Shown here: positions 52,037 through 63,229 of the stretch, piece after piece
Layout of the letters: each line of letters starts with the position of its first letter
Position numbering within the stretch: the first letter of the stretch is position 1
Origin: Ceriagrion tenellum
Lineage: Eukaryota; Arthropoda; Insecta; Odonata; Coenagrionidae
Reading direction: 5' to 3'
Length of the DNA stretch: 64,000 bases
Assembly (NCBI GenBank): GCA_963169105.1
Contig: OY720642.1
Span: 77,912,716-77,976,715 of the forward strand
Translations under genes and position numbers: made by a program
Notes under the pieces: model-generated
What the model saw: only the letters and a program-made list of their open reading frames with translations
Databases searched by the model: none
Told to the model about the DNA's origin: nothing

Positions 52037-55036
52037 ATGACGACTACCAGCAAGCAGCAGCAGCAGTCAAGGCCGCAGTGCTTCCAAGCGATCCAACTTC
52101 AGCCGCCAGACAAGTTCTCCTTTCGATCGGAGGAGTGGACGCGGTGGAGTACCAGATGGGAGCGGTATCGTCGCGGAAGCGGGCTCTTCGCACAGCCGGA
52201 CGAGGAGCAGGTGAATCAACTCTTATACATCATGGGTGAGAAAGCGGAGGATCTTCTCCTGGCTTTTAATTTAACGGAGGAAGAAGCCAGAACTTACCGC
52301 ACCCTGATGCAGAGATTCGACGAATATTTCGGTGTGCGAGTGAACGTCGTCCTTGAACGTGCCCGTTTCAACCAGCGTCAGCAGGGAGAGACTGAGACAA
52401 TCGACGACTACTTGCGGGAGTTACATCGCCTAGCCGAAACCTGCAATTACGGGGCGATGAAGGAAGAATTGATACGTGATAGACTCGTCATCGGCATGAG
52501 GGACAGGAAACTTGCCGAAGCATTGCAACTCGACCCGGACCTGACTTTGGGCAAGGCGGCCACCAAAGCGCGGCAGCGTGAGGAGGTCAAGAGACAGCAG
52601 CAGCTGATCGGCCAGCCATCAGGGGCGAGCGGCGGTTCGGCAGAACCGGATGTGTATCGCGTTCAGCAAGGAGGAGCTCATCCTCGGACGAAAAGGACAC
52701 AGAGAAAGAATAAGAAGGGGGCTACGGCACCGTCGTTTGACCAGCGGCAGGGCAGTAAGACGTGCAGCCCGTGCGGTCGGTCGCCGCAACACGCTTATTC
52801 TGACTGCCCAGCGAAAAAATCTACCTGCAATGCCTGCAAGAAACGCGGCCATTGGGCAGTCGTATGCAAGTCCATCCGGACGGTGCAGTCGAGTATAAAA
52901 GAGTACACGGAAGGCGATGATGACTTCTTCCTTGGACGGGTGCAAGCTATCGGCGCGGGACGCGGGAGAAGACCGCCATGGAAGGTTACTGTACACGTCG
53001 AAGGACGAGATATACCATTTCAGCTGGATTGCGGCGCGGACGTGACGTTACTCTCATCAGAGGACTTCGGACGGTATTTCCGGGCGACAGCGATGCAACC
53101 GTCGGGCGAAACGCTGCGAGGCGTCGGCAATAGGCAGCTAAAAGTCATGGGAGAAGTGCCCATCACCGCAGAATGGGCTGGCAATAAAGCGGAAGATATT
53201 ATCTACGTGGTGGAGGAAAAAACACCACCTCTTCTAGGTCGACCAGCCATAGAAGATCTTCAAATTCTTAGGTGGAACCCAGGCGCTACCATCGCGGCAG
53301 CGGTGTCTAACGTCACGGCGTTGACCAAGCCAGAGGATGAATTTACGGAAATCTTCCGTGGCCTAGGTTGCATCAACAAGGATCGACCATATAAAATCCG
53401 TCTGAAGGCGGGAGCCGAGCCGTATGTTGTGACCGCGCCACGGCGCGTCCCTCTGCCGCTTCGAGATCGAGTCCGTCAGGAGTTAAAGCGGATGCAGCAG
53501 CATGGCGTCGTTTCCCTGGTGGAAGAGGCGTCCGATTGGTGTGCACCCATGGTGGTCGTCGCCAAACCTTCTGGGAATGTGCGCCTGTGCGTAGACTTCA
53601 CGCAGCTAAATAGCAGTATCGTAAGGGAACGGTTCGTCATGACAACTGTCGAAGAGGCATTGGCCCAGCTGGCGGGGGCAAAATGGTTCTCTCTTCTCGA
53701 CGCCAATAAGGGATATTACCAGGTGGCGCTGGACGAAGGGTCAAGAACCTTAACAACTTTCATTACACCATTTGGAAGGTATGCCTTCAACCGCCTTCCA
53801 ATGGGACTGTCATCCGCTGGAGAGGTTTTCCAGAAGCGGGTGTGCGATATCCTTTCAGGATTGGAGGGGGTCGTCAACCTGGTAGACGACATTATGGTCC
53901 ATGGCCCCACCATTGAAGAGCATGATGAGAGACTCCGTGCAGTGCTTAGGAGGCTAAGAGACAGCGGAGTAACATTGAACCGGGGCAAATGCAGAATCCG
54001 ACAACGAAGGGTTAAATTCTTGGGGTACATTGTGTCAGCAGACAAAGGAGTTGAGGCAGATCCTGACAAGGTAGCAGCCATCGTGCGAATGGAAAAACCA
54101 AGAACGGCGACGGAGGTAAAGAGGTTCCTTGGGATGGTTCACTACCAGTTGAAATTCGTGAACCATTTGTCGACCCTCACCCAGCCCCTGCGCGACCTTC
54201 TGAAGGTAGATACAGAATTTGCGTGGACTGCAGTGCATGACCGGGCCTGGGAGGATATTAAGAAGAGGCTTGTAACAGCACCAGCCCTGGCATTCTTCGA
54301 TCCTGAACGGCGACTTAGGATTTCTGCGGATGCATCAGCTTATGGCCTGGGGGCTGTATTGGAGCAATTCTACGAGACTTGGGAAGGCGAAGCCGGCGTC
54401 TGGAGACCAGTCTACTACGCATCAAGGGCGCTAACTCCGACCGAGCAGCGGTATGCCCAGATTGAGAAGGAGGCGTTGGCGCTCACATGGGCATGCAAAA
54501 AGTTTTCGCAATTCATCATAGGGGCACCTGATTTGAAGCTTCGGACGGACCACAAACCCCTAGTTGTACTGCTAGGAAATAAACCTATCAGCGAACTGTC
54601 TCCACGCTTACAACGGTTGCGCATGCGCTTAATGCGATTTTCTTATAAAATTGAACATGTTGCAGGAAAAAGCATGATGTCGGTGGACACCTTGTCAAGG
54701 GCCCCGTTGCAGACCGTATCATCTGGCGATGGAAAAGACGTCCTGCGCGACAGTGAGGTGGAATTCTACGCCAGGTCGGTGGTCGAAGAGATTCCGGCAT
54801 CCGACATCACTTTGGAGAGGATTCGAGATGCCCAGAGAGCGGACGAGACGACGCTTGCTTTGCTGCAGTTTGTCAGGCACGGATGGCCCAACTCGCAAGA
54901 TATTACTGCAAGTCTTCGGCCATTCCACGACGAACGAGGCATTTTGGCGGAAGTCGATGGACTGCTTCTGCATGATTCCCGCATCTATGTTCCGGAGAGC
55001 ATGCGGAAGGATATCCTGAGTCGACTACACCATTGA
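52037..55036 (+). CDS. gypsy Gag-Pol, first part (Gag, protease, RT, RNase H)
   Basis: 999 residues from ATG at 52037, 44 bases after the LTR. Gag spans about 1-215. Zinc knuckles follow near 245-280 (CSPCG...DC and CNACKKRGHWAVVC). Protease near 325-400 has DCGADVTLL at the active site, where DTGA or DSGA is usual, and LLGRPAI. Reverse transcriptase (about 480-660) has FSLLDANKGYYQV, RLPMGLSSAGEVFQ and the catalytic LVDDIM. RNase H (about 745-870) has ISADASAYGLGAVL, EKEALALTWACKKF and TDHKPL. The frame stops at TGA 55034-55036 in the integrase zinc-binding region, just after LSRLHH, and reopens in the same frame. Gag and Pol are in one frame. Confidence 0.95.
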   Translation: MTTTSKQQQQSRPQCFQAIQLQPPDKFSFRSEEWTRWSTRWERYRRGSGLFAQPDEEQVNQLLYIMGEKAEDLLLAFNLTEEEARTYRTLMQRFDEYFGVRVNVVLERARFNQRQQGETETIDDYLRELHRLAETCNYGAMKEELIRDRLVIGMRDRKLAEALQLDPDLTLGKAATKARQREEVKRQQQLIGQPSGASGGSAEPDVYRVQQGGAHPRTKRTQRKNKKGATAPSFDQRQGSKTCSPCGRSPQHAYSDCPAKKSTCNACKKRGHWAVVCKSIRTVQSSIKEYTEGDDDFFLGRVQAIGAGRGRRPPWKVTVHVEGRDIPFQLDCGADVTLLSSEDFGRYFRATAMQPSGETLRGVGNRQLKVMGEVPITAEWAGNKAEDIIYVVEEKTPPLLGRPAIEDLQILRWNPGATIAAAVSNVTALTKPEDEFTEIFRGLGCINKDRPYKIRLKAGAEPYVVTAPRRVPLPLRDRVRQELKRMQQHGVVSLVEEASDWCAPMVVVAKPSGNVRLCVDFTQLNSSIVRERFVMTTVEEALAQLAGAKWFSLLDANKGYYQVALDEGSRTLTTFITPFGRYAFNRLPMGLSSAGEVFQKRVCDILSGLEGVVNLVDDIMVHGPTIEEHDERLRAVLRRLRDSGVTLNRGKCRIRQRRVKFLGYIVSADKGVEADPDKVAAIVRMEKPRTATEVKRFLGMVHYQLKFVNHLSTLTQPLRDLLKVDTEFAWTAVHDRAWEDIKKRLVTAPALAFFDPERRLRISADASAYGLGAVLEQFYETWEGEAGVWRPVYYASRALTPTEQRYAQIEKEALALTWACKKFSQFIIGAPDLKLRTDHKPLVVLLGNKPISELSPRLQRLRMRLMRFSYKIEHVAGKSMMSVDTLSRAPLQTVSSGDGKDVLRDSEVEFYARSVVEEIPASDITLERIRDAQRADETTLALLQFVRHGWPNSQDITASLRPFHDERGILAEVDGLLLHDSRIYVPESMRKDILSRLHH

Positions 55037-56077
55037 CACCTGGGACAAACCAGATGCTTGGGAAGAGCTAAAACAAGCGTTTGGTGGCCGGGAGTAGAGA
55101 GCGACGTTAGGAATTTCTGCAGCAACTGCCAGGTGTGCAGCGAGCATCAGCCACGACCGGTGGAACCTTTGATGCCTGCCCTCCCGCCAGCACGCCCTTG
55201 GCAAAGGGTGGCTGCAGACCTCTGTGAGAGAAAAGGACTTCGCTACTTGGTGGTAATAGATGCCTTTTCCCGCTACCCAGAGGTTGCAAGATTAAACGAC
55301 ACCAATTCTTCTGCCGTTATCGAGGAGATGAAGAAAATATTTGCAAGACATGGGATCCCTGAAGAAGTAAGAAGCGATGGTGGTCCCCAATTTTCTGCTG
55401 CGGGGTTTCGTAGGTTTGCGACGGACTACGGATTCAGCCACATTATTAGCAGCCCAGGGTTTCCGCAGAGCAATGGCCAAGCTGAGGCGGGAGTAAAAAT
55501 TGTGAAGACTATCATCGAGAAGGAGACAGATCCCTACCTCGGTTTGCTTGCTTACAGAATGGCACCACTCGAGACGGGAATCAGCCCTGCAGAGCTACTG
55601 ATGGGTCGCAGACTACGCACCACGGTACCGTGTACATCGCAGTCATTGGAGCCCAAGTTGCCAGACTTGCAAAGCCATCGCCAGAAGCTATGGCGGAGGA
55701 AAATGCGGGACAAAGCCAACTTCGACAGACGTCACCGCGTCTGTACGTTGGATCCAGTTCAACCCGGGGAATTAGTATGGATCCGGGATAAGAAGTCGTA
55801 TGGCACGATCATCAAAAAGCGATCTGAGCCCCGATCATATGAAGTGCGATGGAGGGATGGAATTCTTCGCCGAAATCGGGCCTTCCTCATCCCCTCCAGG
55901 AGACAACGGATGGACATAGACTGGGATCCTTTGCTGGTGGACTGCATAAACCCTCCGAAGGAAGAGGTACCAAGGGACCCACCAGACGAAAACCTTGAGC
56001 CAGGCACCTCAGGACTGACAACCAGAAGCGGTCGTCTTGTGAGACCACCGAGAAGATTAACATATGATTTCTTTTAG
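55037..56077 (+). pseudogene. gypsy integrase (continuation after the nonsense codon)
   Basis: Same reading frame as the preceding ORF, separated only by the TGA. It holds the rest of the zinc-binding HHCC region (SVWWPGVESDVRNFC... CQVC), the catalytic core with the three acidic sites (Asp of DLCE, Asp of SDGGPQF, Glu of NGQAEAGVK) and a C-terminal domain (VQPGELVWIRDKKS). It ends at TAG at about 56075-56077. No start codon suits independent translation, so integrase is probably not made by this copy. Confidence 0.9.
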
Positions 56078-56152
56078 TCTTTCCTCAGTTTTTTTTAGTA
56101 TTGTTTGCATCCAAAAGATAAATGCCTTAATGTTCACATTTTTTTTTTCTAA

Positions 56153-56162
56153 CAAGGGGGGA
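56153..56162 (+). other. gypsy polypurine tract
   Basis: AAGGGGGGA directly precedes the 3' LTR, the normal site for plus-strand priming. Confidence 0.8.
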
Positions 56163-56334
56163 TGTTGTGTGGAACTGTGTGTGTTCTGGAACTTTCCCGA
56201 ACTTCCCCTTCCCTTCCCCTCCCAGGGTATAAAAGTGGGCGAGTCGCCGAGTATGGTATGTAGTGTATGCCACCCGCGGATGAATAAAGAAGGTTAGCAG
56301 AGAGAGAGTCTTTTCATTTCGAGCTAACGAGACA
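56163..56334 (+). repeat. gypsy 3' LTR
   Basis: 172 bases. From GTTCTGGAACTTTCCCG to the end it matches the 5' LTR except for one base. The left end is shorter (TGTTGTGTGGAACTGTGTGT). Confidence 0.93.
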
Positions 56335-56339
56335 AGCAC

Positions 56340-57689
56340 AACCAGGTCATCCTCAGGGTTAGACTAAATGATTTTTAAACAAGTTCTGATTTATGTCCAG
56401 TAGTTGAGGAACAGGTAGGGTGTTTGGGGACTTCAGAAGGGGGTATTTTAAAAACAGGGATGATTCATCACCATTTCTAAGACACATCTCTTGGTCAATA
56501 TGAAAAAACACCCTCACTATACCACCAAATTCAAGAGTATAAGGAAAAGACCAGTAGAAATTTCACCCCATTCATGACATGCTGAAACCACAGTTAATAA
56601 ATGAAAGTCAGAAGTGAAACCAGTGTTGTGATTTTTTCTTTCAAAGATGGACATCTTGTGTTCCTTAGTACTTAATGTTTCTCCCCTTCCTTTTTTCATA
56701 ATGAAACTAATTTTTTAAAAAATTTAGCCTCCATCTGAATATTACCCTTTGCATTGCATTAGTAATTGAAACTTGTAGTATATTGCTCACAAATTCTGTA
56801 AAACATTTTGACTCAGACTCCTTTACTGTCAAGATTAACTTCCACTACACCTCATCTAAAAATGTTAACTGCCAATGAAATTTAATTTCTTCAAGTTTGC
56901 ATGCTGATTCACGCAGAGTATTTAATTAAAGTCCAACAATTTTAGACTTTCCAAGGAAAGAATAAAACTAAGTGCTTCGACTTGATAGTTTAATTTAATG
57001 ACGACAGTTACTCTAGCATCCTTTTCAAAAAGCTATCAAGATTACATAATGCTTACTTCCAATTTCTGTTCCGATCCTCCATTTGTACCTTATTTCAATT
57101 TGTATTTTCTCTCCACTATGCCCATGTATGCCACCAATTTGACATTTTCAAGAACAAGAAATAACCCTCAAAACAGGCTCAGTCTCACATGACAGATAAC
57201 TATTTTCTAATTTTTAAAAGTAGGGCAAATTTTGCTTTTTAAAGTTAATTCTGAGATAAGGACCATGGTAAGGTGAAACCTATCCAAATATACACCAGAG
57301 CAAGGTTTCCAGGTTATTTCAGAATAACCAAAGAAAACTTCAATGTCTCACTTTTCAGTACAGACCTATAAATAGTAATTTCATCCATTTTAGCCAGGCC
57401 TCAATATCATCTAATTCACCTACGCACACTCATTTTTTTAGGAAGCCCAGGTCATTGCCAGGTGTAGGTAAAGAATGTAATGCAATAGAGTCCCAATGTG
57501 ATAATTGAAATTTTTCCTAGGTTGTGAGAAATTTGCTGGCCAAAAGTGATTGATATAAGGGTGTACATGAGAACCTGAATACCTGGGATGCCAAGGAAAA
57601 TCCCTAGGGGATTCAAGTTTTTTTTTTGTGAAACACTGATATTTAAAAGATTGTCCTCTTCATCCTATAGACTTACAGATGAGCAATGT
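56340..57689. other. non-coding upstream region of G9a coding exons
   Basis: AT-rich sequence, probably first-intron or intergenic. No gene or recognisable repeat found. Confidence 0.4.
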
Positions 57690-58180
57690 CCGGTTGATTG
57701 ATAATATTTCTTTTTCATCTGAGCATATGTCCTATCCTTCTTCATTCCAATCATAAAACCTATTCTCTTTCTTCCCCTTCCCCATTTGCTCAACATCCTT
57801 CCCTCCACCATAGCCTCCAACAATCCATTGCCCTTCATCACTCCTTCCAGCCACTTACCCTGCCTCCTGATCTCATCCAAAAGTTTCTTTTTCTCACCCA
57901 CATTATAAAGCACTTCCTCATTTATCTTCCCTTCTGTCCACTACACCTTCTCCATCCTCTTCCAACCCATACATCTTAAAAGCCCATGGTCTTTCCTTAA
58001 TATCTTATCTCAGAGTCCACGTTTCTGCCTCACCCAATGCTACCCTCCAGATTAAGCTCTTCCACCCTCTCCGTTGTATACTTATCCAAGGTTCCACTCA
58101 TCATCTCCCTTCAGCTACTAAATGCTTCCATTGCTAACATTATTCTCCTCCTTATGTCTTTGCTAAAAATGCCCATTTTC
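57690..58180 (-). pseudogene. Non-LTR retrotransposon 3' fragment
   Basis: Minus strand reads, with frameshifts: DIRRRIMLAMEAFS, AETWTLR, then MYGWKRMEKV, NEEVLYNVGEKKKLLDEIRR, GKWLEGVMKGNGLLEAMVEG and GRGRKRIGFM. This is the conserved C-terminal region after the reverse transcriptase in arthropod non-LTR elements. The reverse transcriptase itself is missing. Confidence 0.8.
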
Positions 58181-60805
58181 TTCAAGCATGTTACCCATGT
58201 AATAAAAATGACATAGGAAGTGAGGCTGGTTATTAAAAAGGGAGGGCAAAAACTGGAGACAAATTGAGCATGTAAATTGCTTGGGTATAACCACTAGTGA
58301 GTTACTTTAAAAATAATAAATCCATGATGGATAACCCAACAAAATAAAGCCAAAAATTATCAACTGAGTTACAACTCTTGATGCTGATGACTCTCATATT
58401 AATAACTTCATTAATTATGATGATTAAAACTACACTTAATCAGCCGTTTCAGGCATTTCAAGACAGTGCAAATAAAATTGCCTATGTGCTTTTAAAATCT
58501 TAATTAACAGCCTATTTTCTATGTCCATCCTCTTAAAACCTGACAATAAAAAAATCAAGTTTACTCGCATCATAAAATTCTGCGACTTCTAATAAATGAC
58601 ATTCTTTACTGGCTTCAAAATAAATGCTTGTCCAAAAGTAAGATTTCCTGGGTGCTACTTATGATTTAAAATGACATAGCAGTGTCAAATGAAACCCGGC
58701 ATATGCTAAAATTCCGTCATTCCTTATTTAAGTATTTTACTCTAGGGGATTTCGTTTTCAGAATCTAAACTTCTCCACTCAGCAAAAATGGGGCCATTTC
58801 AATTCTTTGTGTTCCCATTAGATCTACAAGAAAACCTATTTTCCAAATACTGAGGGTCTAAATCCTTCCTCTTTACATTTTCAGTAGAATGTAAATTCAA
58901 AATTTCTAAGGTCTTGCCTCTTACAATATAAAGATATTTCCTGTGACTAGACAGTACATCTTCAAAATAGACCTAAGCTTGGCAAAAACATTGCTCTATA
59001 CAAAGTGCTGCGTGATTAGGCAATAAGGTGCATACAGTTAGGGATGTATTTTTTTAAATACTTCTTAAAAATATTTTGTCCAGCACAGAAATTTCCATGC
59101 TTCTCAAATGAATAACTAATCCTAAAAAGTATATAGGTACATTTAATCTGGCCAATTAAGATGATTTACCCAGAAAACAGATGAACATTTGGAAGAGCAC
59201 AATTGCCAGTTATTCAGAATTCTTTCACGCTATTTTCTACAATACTATATTGTACTCTATGAGAGGGAGAAGTAAATATTATGATGTGAGGAAAATCCAC
59301 CTTTATACCTACATACTTCATCACTGCCAGTGTGGTACACTACACCACCATAATCACCTTGCCTGATAAGAAAGATTGCCTTATCTGATTTATATACACA
59401 ATTTTAAAAAAATTTCTCGCCCAGAAATGTTACCTCCTATCATGACTTCTATTCCTTCCTTCATGCATGCTCAACAAAACCATGTCTGTAAATGCTACAA
59501 AGAATAAATAAAAATATAGCTTTGAACTCTGAAGTACGATTTTTAAATACTAACAGTAAGTGCACAGAATTTGATGAAACACTCCTAATTGCATTGCTCT
59601 TCAAAATAGACACTCAATTACACAAATGTGCAGGGGAAATAATTTATGCAAATGTCCGAATTCAAATATAATTTTATGTTTACTAATTTAATGCCCTACT
59701 TAGAGTTTGAAATATGACTTGGTATAGAATATTCATTTTAGACCTGCCATCCACTTGTAACTAGTAATTAAGTACCCTAGTAGTTACTTTCTTGAACTGA
59801 GAAAAAGGATTGCTTCTATTGCCTGTAGCCAAAGATAATGGCAATGGGGACTAGAATGATCTTTATTCAAGTACAAATATTTTGAAAAAAAATCACAGAC
59901 CCTGCTCTGCTTTGTTAGGGTGCAAAAACTAGAGTGTAAAGTGAGTCATCGGAGCATCGTCACCCCGTCGGGTAGGGAGGGGTTGCCTGGATCAACATGC
60001 CACCCTTCGGTGACAAAGGAGACTCTGGCTTTGAGACCTAAGCACCAAAAAGACACTCCACTTAATTGGGTTTGCCTTCTCCTTCCGCCTTTTATACCCT
60101 TTCCTGATGTTTACCACTGCTTCTGCAATGATCTTACTCATATCTGCACAGAAAACCCAAATCTACTTAAACACAAGCATTCCTTGAATAAAAGCTTATT
60201 CCACCAAGTCTCAAACTACTGAACGAGGTAAATGATAGTTATGGTAAATTATTTTGAGGACGATGAATTGATAAGAGACAAATGATTTTCTCAACTGATT
60301 GAGCGAGGCGATGATAACACTACTCAAGGGCCCATAGTCCAGCCGTGACGATGGGAATTTCAAATATGTGCACAGAATTTTAGATACAATGTAAATGCTC
60401 TTCAACAGTACCCGGGCAGATTCCATAACACAAGGATGGAATTTTTCTCCAACAGACACCTACTCCAATGTCTTATCAGTCGTTTCAAATAGATGCTAAT
60501 GAAGTTACACGAGGACACTGATACAGACTCAGGCTCGGCTCCACAGTTAAGCGATCACTACGGCTGGCACCTTGTACACTCAATATCATGTTTCTAAATA
60601 AAGCTTTCGTCAAGCTATGAAATGCAGATAGACAACACGAACCCTTAAATTTTACTTTGTCACTCTCGGCCATGGGAAAAGACGGTTTTTTACCTAAACT
60701 GATTTTTTTTATCAAAGGAACGCCGGCATGACCAGCGTCAATTTCTGAATACACAAGAAACTAAACCTTAAATTGACTGTCACAGCAACGACTTTCGTCA
60801 TTTAC
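58181..60805. other. non-coding, possible G9a first intron
   Basis: No exon with family resemblance and no complete transposon. The open frame at 59920-60222 shows no motif. A GC-richer patch around 59940-60040 may be an old repeat. Confidence 0.35.
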
Positions 60806-60960
60806 CTTCTCAAAGACGCTCAGTTCCTCCGGTTATTCCCAGTTTTTTAATCTTCCACTGGATATACAAGCCACCAAACCACCGCTTGCAATCAAGTCAA
60901 CGATGTTTACATCTCCACCAAGCCCGGTAAGTGCTGCCACTGAATGCAAGTGGCCACCTC
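60806..60960 (-). promoter_or_regulatory. Possible G9a 5' non-coding exon and promoter region
   Basis: On the minus strand TTTGAGAAG is followed by GTAAATGAC, a fair splice donor (60800-60805), preceded by a GC-richer segment unlike the surrounding AT-rich DNA. The position, between DAPIT and the first coding exon on the same strand, suits a first exon. This is inference from base composition and one splice site. Confidence 0.3.
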
Positions 60961-61184
60961 AGGAACTATTAAGTCTGAGGCGCTTATGGCGTTCCCGAGT
61001 GCGCCGTGTGACCCAAGTTTTTAAGCTAATATAATGAAACATTCACGGTGTTCCAGAGCAAATACTTAAATTAACATTCCGCGAGGTCACAATACTATCC
61101 AAATCGTTCAGATTGAACCATTGGAATTCATTTGGGGACGCTTAATGAAAAACAGTTAGGTCACAGTTAAATGTGAAGATTAAC

Positions 61185-61190
61185 TTTATT
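61185..61190 (-). terminator. Polyadenylation signal of ATP5MK
   Basis: AATAAA on the minus strand, about 90 bases beyond the stop codon of the DAPIT gene. Confidence 0.7.
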
Positions 61191-61278
61191 TACACATTAA
61201 TTTTTACATCTACGCAGTAAAAATATTTCTTCATTGAAGGAATTTCATCTAGGTTTTAATAATATTCCACTACTTCGC

Positions 61279-61668
61279 TTACGCCTTCTTCTTTGGCTTC
61301 ATTGTGAAGTAGAGGATAAGCAGACCAACAGAGGCATATGTAGCTTTAGCCACCTAATCAAGGAAAAAGGGGTACATGAGTAAAAATTTGACAATACTAG
61401 GCATGCTACAGATACTGGGAAAATAGGGAAAACGCTGGTTCTAGGGCATATGAGTGAAGAACCACAAGTTCATCTAGGAACGCAATGGAGAGCATTAATT
61501 CACTCCTCGCCAAAATATCAGGAAGCAAGAAAATAAAGGGTCAGACAATACAATAGTTATGCCGTAGGGTCAACATCTTACGTTTGCACGGCCCCTCATT
61601 GTTGTTCCATTGAAATACTTGGAAAGTCCTTTAAATTCAGATTCTTTCGCGTGGGAATCACCAGCCAT
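61279..61668 (-). CDS. ATP5MK: ATP synthase membrane subunit k (DAPIT/USMG5)
   Basis: Two coding exons, 61582-61668 (ATG, 29 codons, donor GTAAGA) and 61279-61353 (acceptor TGATTAG, 24 codons and TAA), join in phase 0 to 53 residues. The pattern FKGLSKYFNGTTMRGRANVA, ATYASVGLLILYF and a basic KPKKKA tail match DAPIT, a small inner-membrane subunit of mitochondrial F-type ATP synthase. The single membrane helix is about residues 32-46. An acceptor just 5' of the ATG (TTTTTCCAG) and a GTAAGT donor at 61754-61759 indicate a non-coding first exon from about 61760 to 61870. Its length is normal for the family. Confidence 0.9.
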
Positions 61669-61991
61669 TTTCTGGAAAAAATAATATACAATTCTGAGCC
61701 CACGGATATGTCAACAAACAGGATCAAAGATACTACTAAAACTTTTTTTTATCACTTACGAAAACCGGGCAACTGACTTCTGCTTATGTTACAGAGAAGT
61801 GAGAGCGGTGACTACTTTTCATTTGTCGTTTCTTGCAATTTATTTGTCTTCACAAGATGTCTCTTCTTTAACTCCGTAGAGGGCGGACTTTTTAAATGGT
61901 GTTAACAAAATTTGAGATAATGCCGACCCTACCCACGCGCTAAAATTATGTTTTTTGAAATTACGTGGGCCTGCATACTTCTTATCAATTT

Positions 61992-62300
61992 TCAAAAAGG
62001 TAGAGAGATAGGCATATAATAATTTCTTGTGAATAATTCTGGAAGTTCCTTATGCATCGCTTTCTCACCACGATGAGATACATTGTAACACAATGTAACG
62101 CTGGTAAAGCACTCCCATTGATCAAGCCACTTTCGCCATCCGTCGCCCAAATACTTGAAAATGCACTCAAATTGTTGTCTCTCGTGAGGGCAGGTTGGTG
62201 GTTCCGTTCGGAACGAAATCCATAGTTCGGAAAACTTGACGAGTGGAATCAACAACAATCCAGCGATTGTGAGGAATGCGAGCATCCGAATTGTCTGCAT
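61992..62300 (-). CDS. Small single-pass membrane protein, function unknown
   Basis: 102 residues from ATG at 62298-62300; the frame extends slightly upstream but without an earlier ATG. Residues 6-23 are strongly hydrophobic (MLAFLTIAGLLLIPLVKF), a signal anchor or membrane helix. A compact Cys/Trp-rich part follows with Cys37, Cys46, Cys64 and Cys71 and the segment YLGDGWRKWLDQWEC, which suggests two disulfides. No introns are needed. It lies just upstream of ATP5MK on the same strand and head-to-head with the gene at 62482. I recognise no family. Confidence 0.6.
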   Translation of the reverse strand: MQTIRMLAFLTIAGLLLIPLVKFSELWISFRTEPPTCPHERQQFECIFKYLGDGWRKWLDQWECFTSVTLCYNVSHRGEKAMHKELPELFTRNYYMPISLPF

Positions 62301-62481
62301 TATTACGATTTTTTCCCTGCAGGTAATCAATTGTCTAAACAGAGTTAAACTGGTATTGTATAAAACGAGTTATCATAACTTATACTAGTTCGTGTATTGC
62401 CGCTGCTGTATATGACGAGCTAAAATTTTGTATTTTTACATACCGCATTGAGTTTAGATTCCATAAAGGAATTGACTCGCT
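62301..62481. promoter_or_regulatory. Probable bidirectional promoter
   Basis: The 181 bases between the ATG of the minus-strand small membrane protein and the ATG of the plus-strand gene at 62482 must hold both 5' ends if both are real. No TATA box is obvious. Confidence 0.4.
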
Positions 62482-62670
62482 ATGGAACAAGCCCAGAAAA
62501 GACGTCGACGCAATACAGGCCTCGCGAATGAAGAGCGTAAATTAGGCGACAAATCGAATGGTAGCTGTGAAATTATCCGGTTGGAAAGGAAGAAAGATAT
62601 ATTCATCATGAAAGAAGAAGCTCTCACGATAATGCAAAAAGTGGTGTCAGAGCAAATGATGAAAGTGGAG
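62482..62670 (+). CDS. First coding exon of an unidentified gene
   Basis: 63 codons from ATG to a donor GAG/GTGAGC at 62670-62671, phase 0. Basic start (QKRRRRNTGLANEERK) then a charged amphipathic helix (ALTIMQKVVSEQMMKVE). The composition is coding-like and unlike the AT-rich flanks. Remaining exons would lie beyond the window or are not recognisable in its last 1.3 kb. Confidence 0.5.
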
Positions 62671-63229
62671 GTGAGCTCAACTTATTTTCATTAAATGTTC
62701 AATGGATAGGTGAATGCCTACTTAGGTTGACTAAGCCAGGCTCTGTTTGAAATGAAGCATTCACAGAGAGTACAGGAAACACTACCATATTCAGTGCAGT
62801 GAGCAGAATGCTTCATGACGTGCGCTGGGTATGTAAAAAATTCTTCAAGCATTACTCATTCTTCACCAAGTGTTCTGCATGCATTTAAAGTATTCAGGAA
62901 GCTTTGTGAAGCATTCTGGATGCTTAATCGAGCATTTTATTAGTGAATTTTACAGTGATATGTTCTGCAGACTTCTTTAAGCATTCATGAATGCTCAATT
63001 TGCATCATCATCATTGGTCATTCAATAATAAGATTGGTTGACAGCAGTCCTCCACCCTTCCATATCTAATGCTAATCCATATACTTACTTCTTGGTAGCT
63101 CTTCCAATGTACTATAGTAGATATAGATATATCTTCTTCATTTAGTCCTTGAGCTTATTCCTGGGTCTTCCTCAGGGGACTCTTTCTTTATTTCACCTTC
63201 AATTATACTTACTTATATCAATCACGCTG

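Larger units (their letters stand above)
51797..56334 (+). mobile_element. Young Ty3/gypsy LTR retrotransposon
   Basis: Target duplication AGCAC at 51792-51796 and 56335-56339. LTRs start TGTTGTGTG and end ACGAGACA. A primer-binding site and a polypurine tract sit directly inside them. A single gag-pol frame of about 1,350 codons is broken by one in-frame TGA. No envelope frame follows the integrase. LTRs are nearly identical apart from one block difference, so insertion was recent. It is antisense to G9a, about 240 bases upstream of the inferred acceptor of its first coding exon. Confidence 0.96.

Noticed and set aside
56078..56162. Envelope gene after gypsy integrase
   Set aside because: Only about 85 bases separate the pol stop from the 3' LTR, so there is no room for an env frame.
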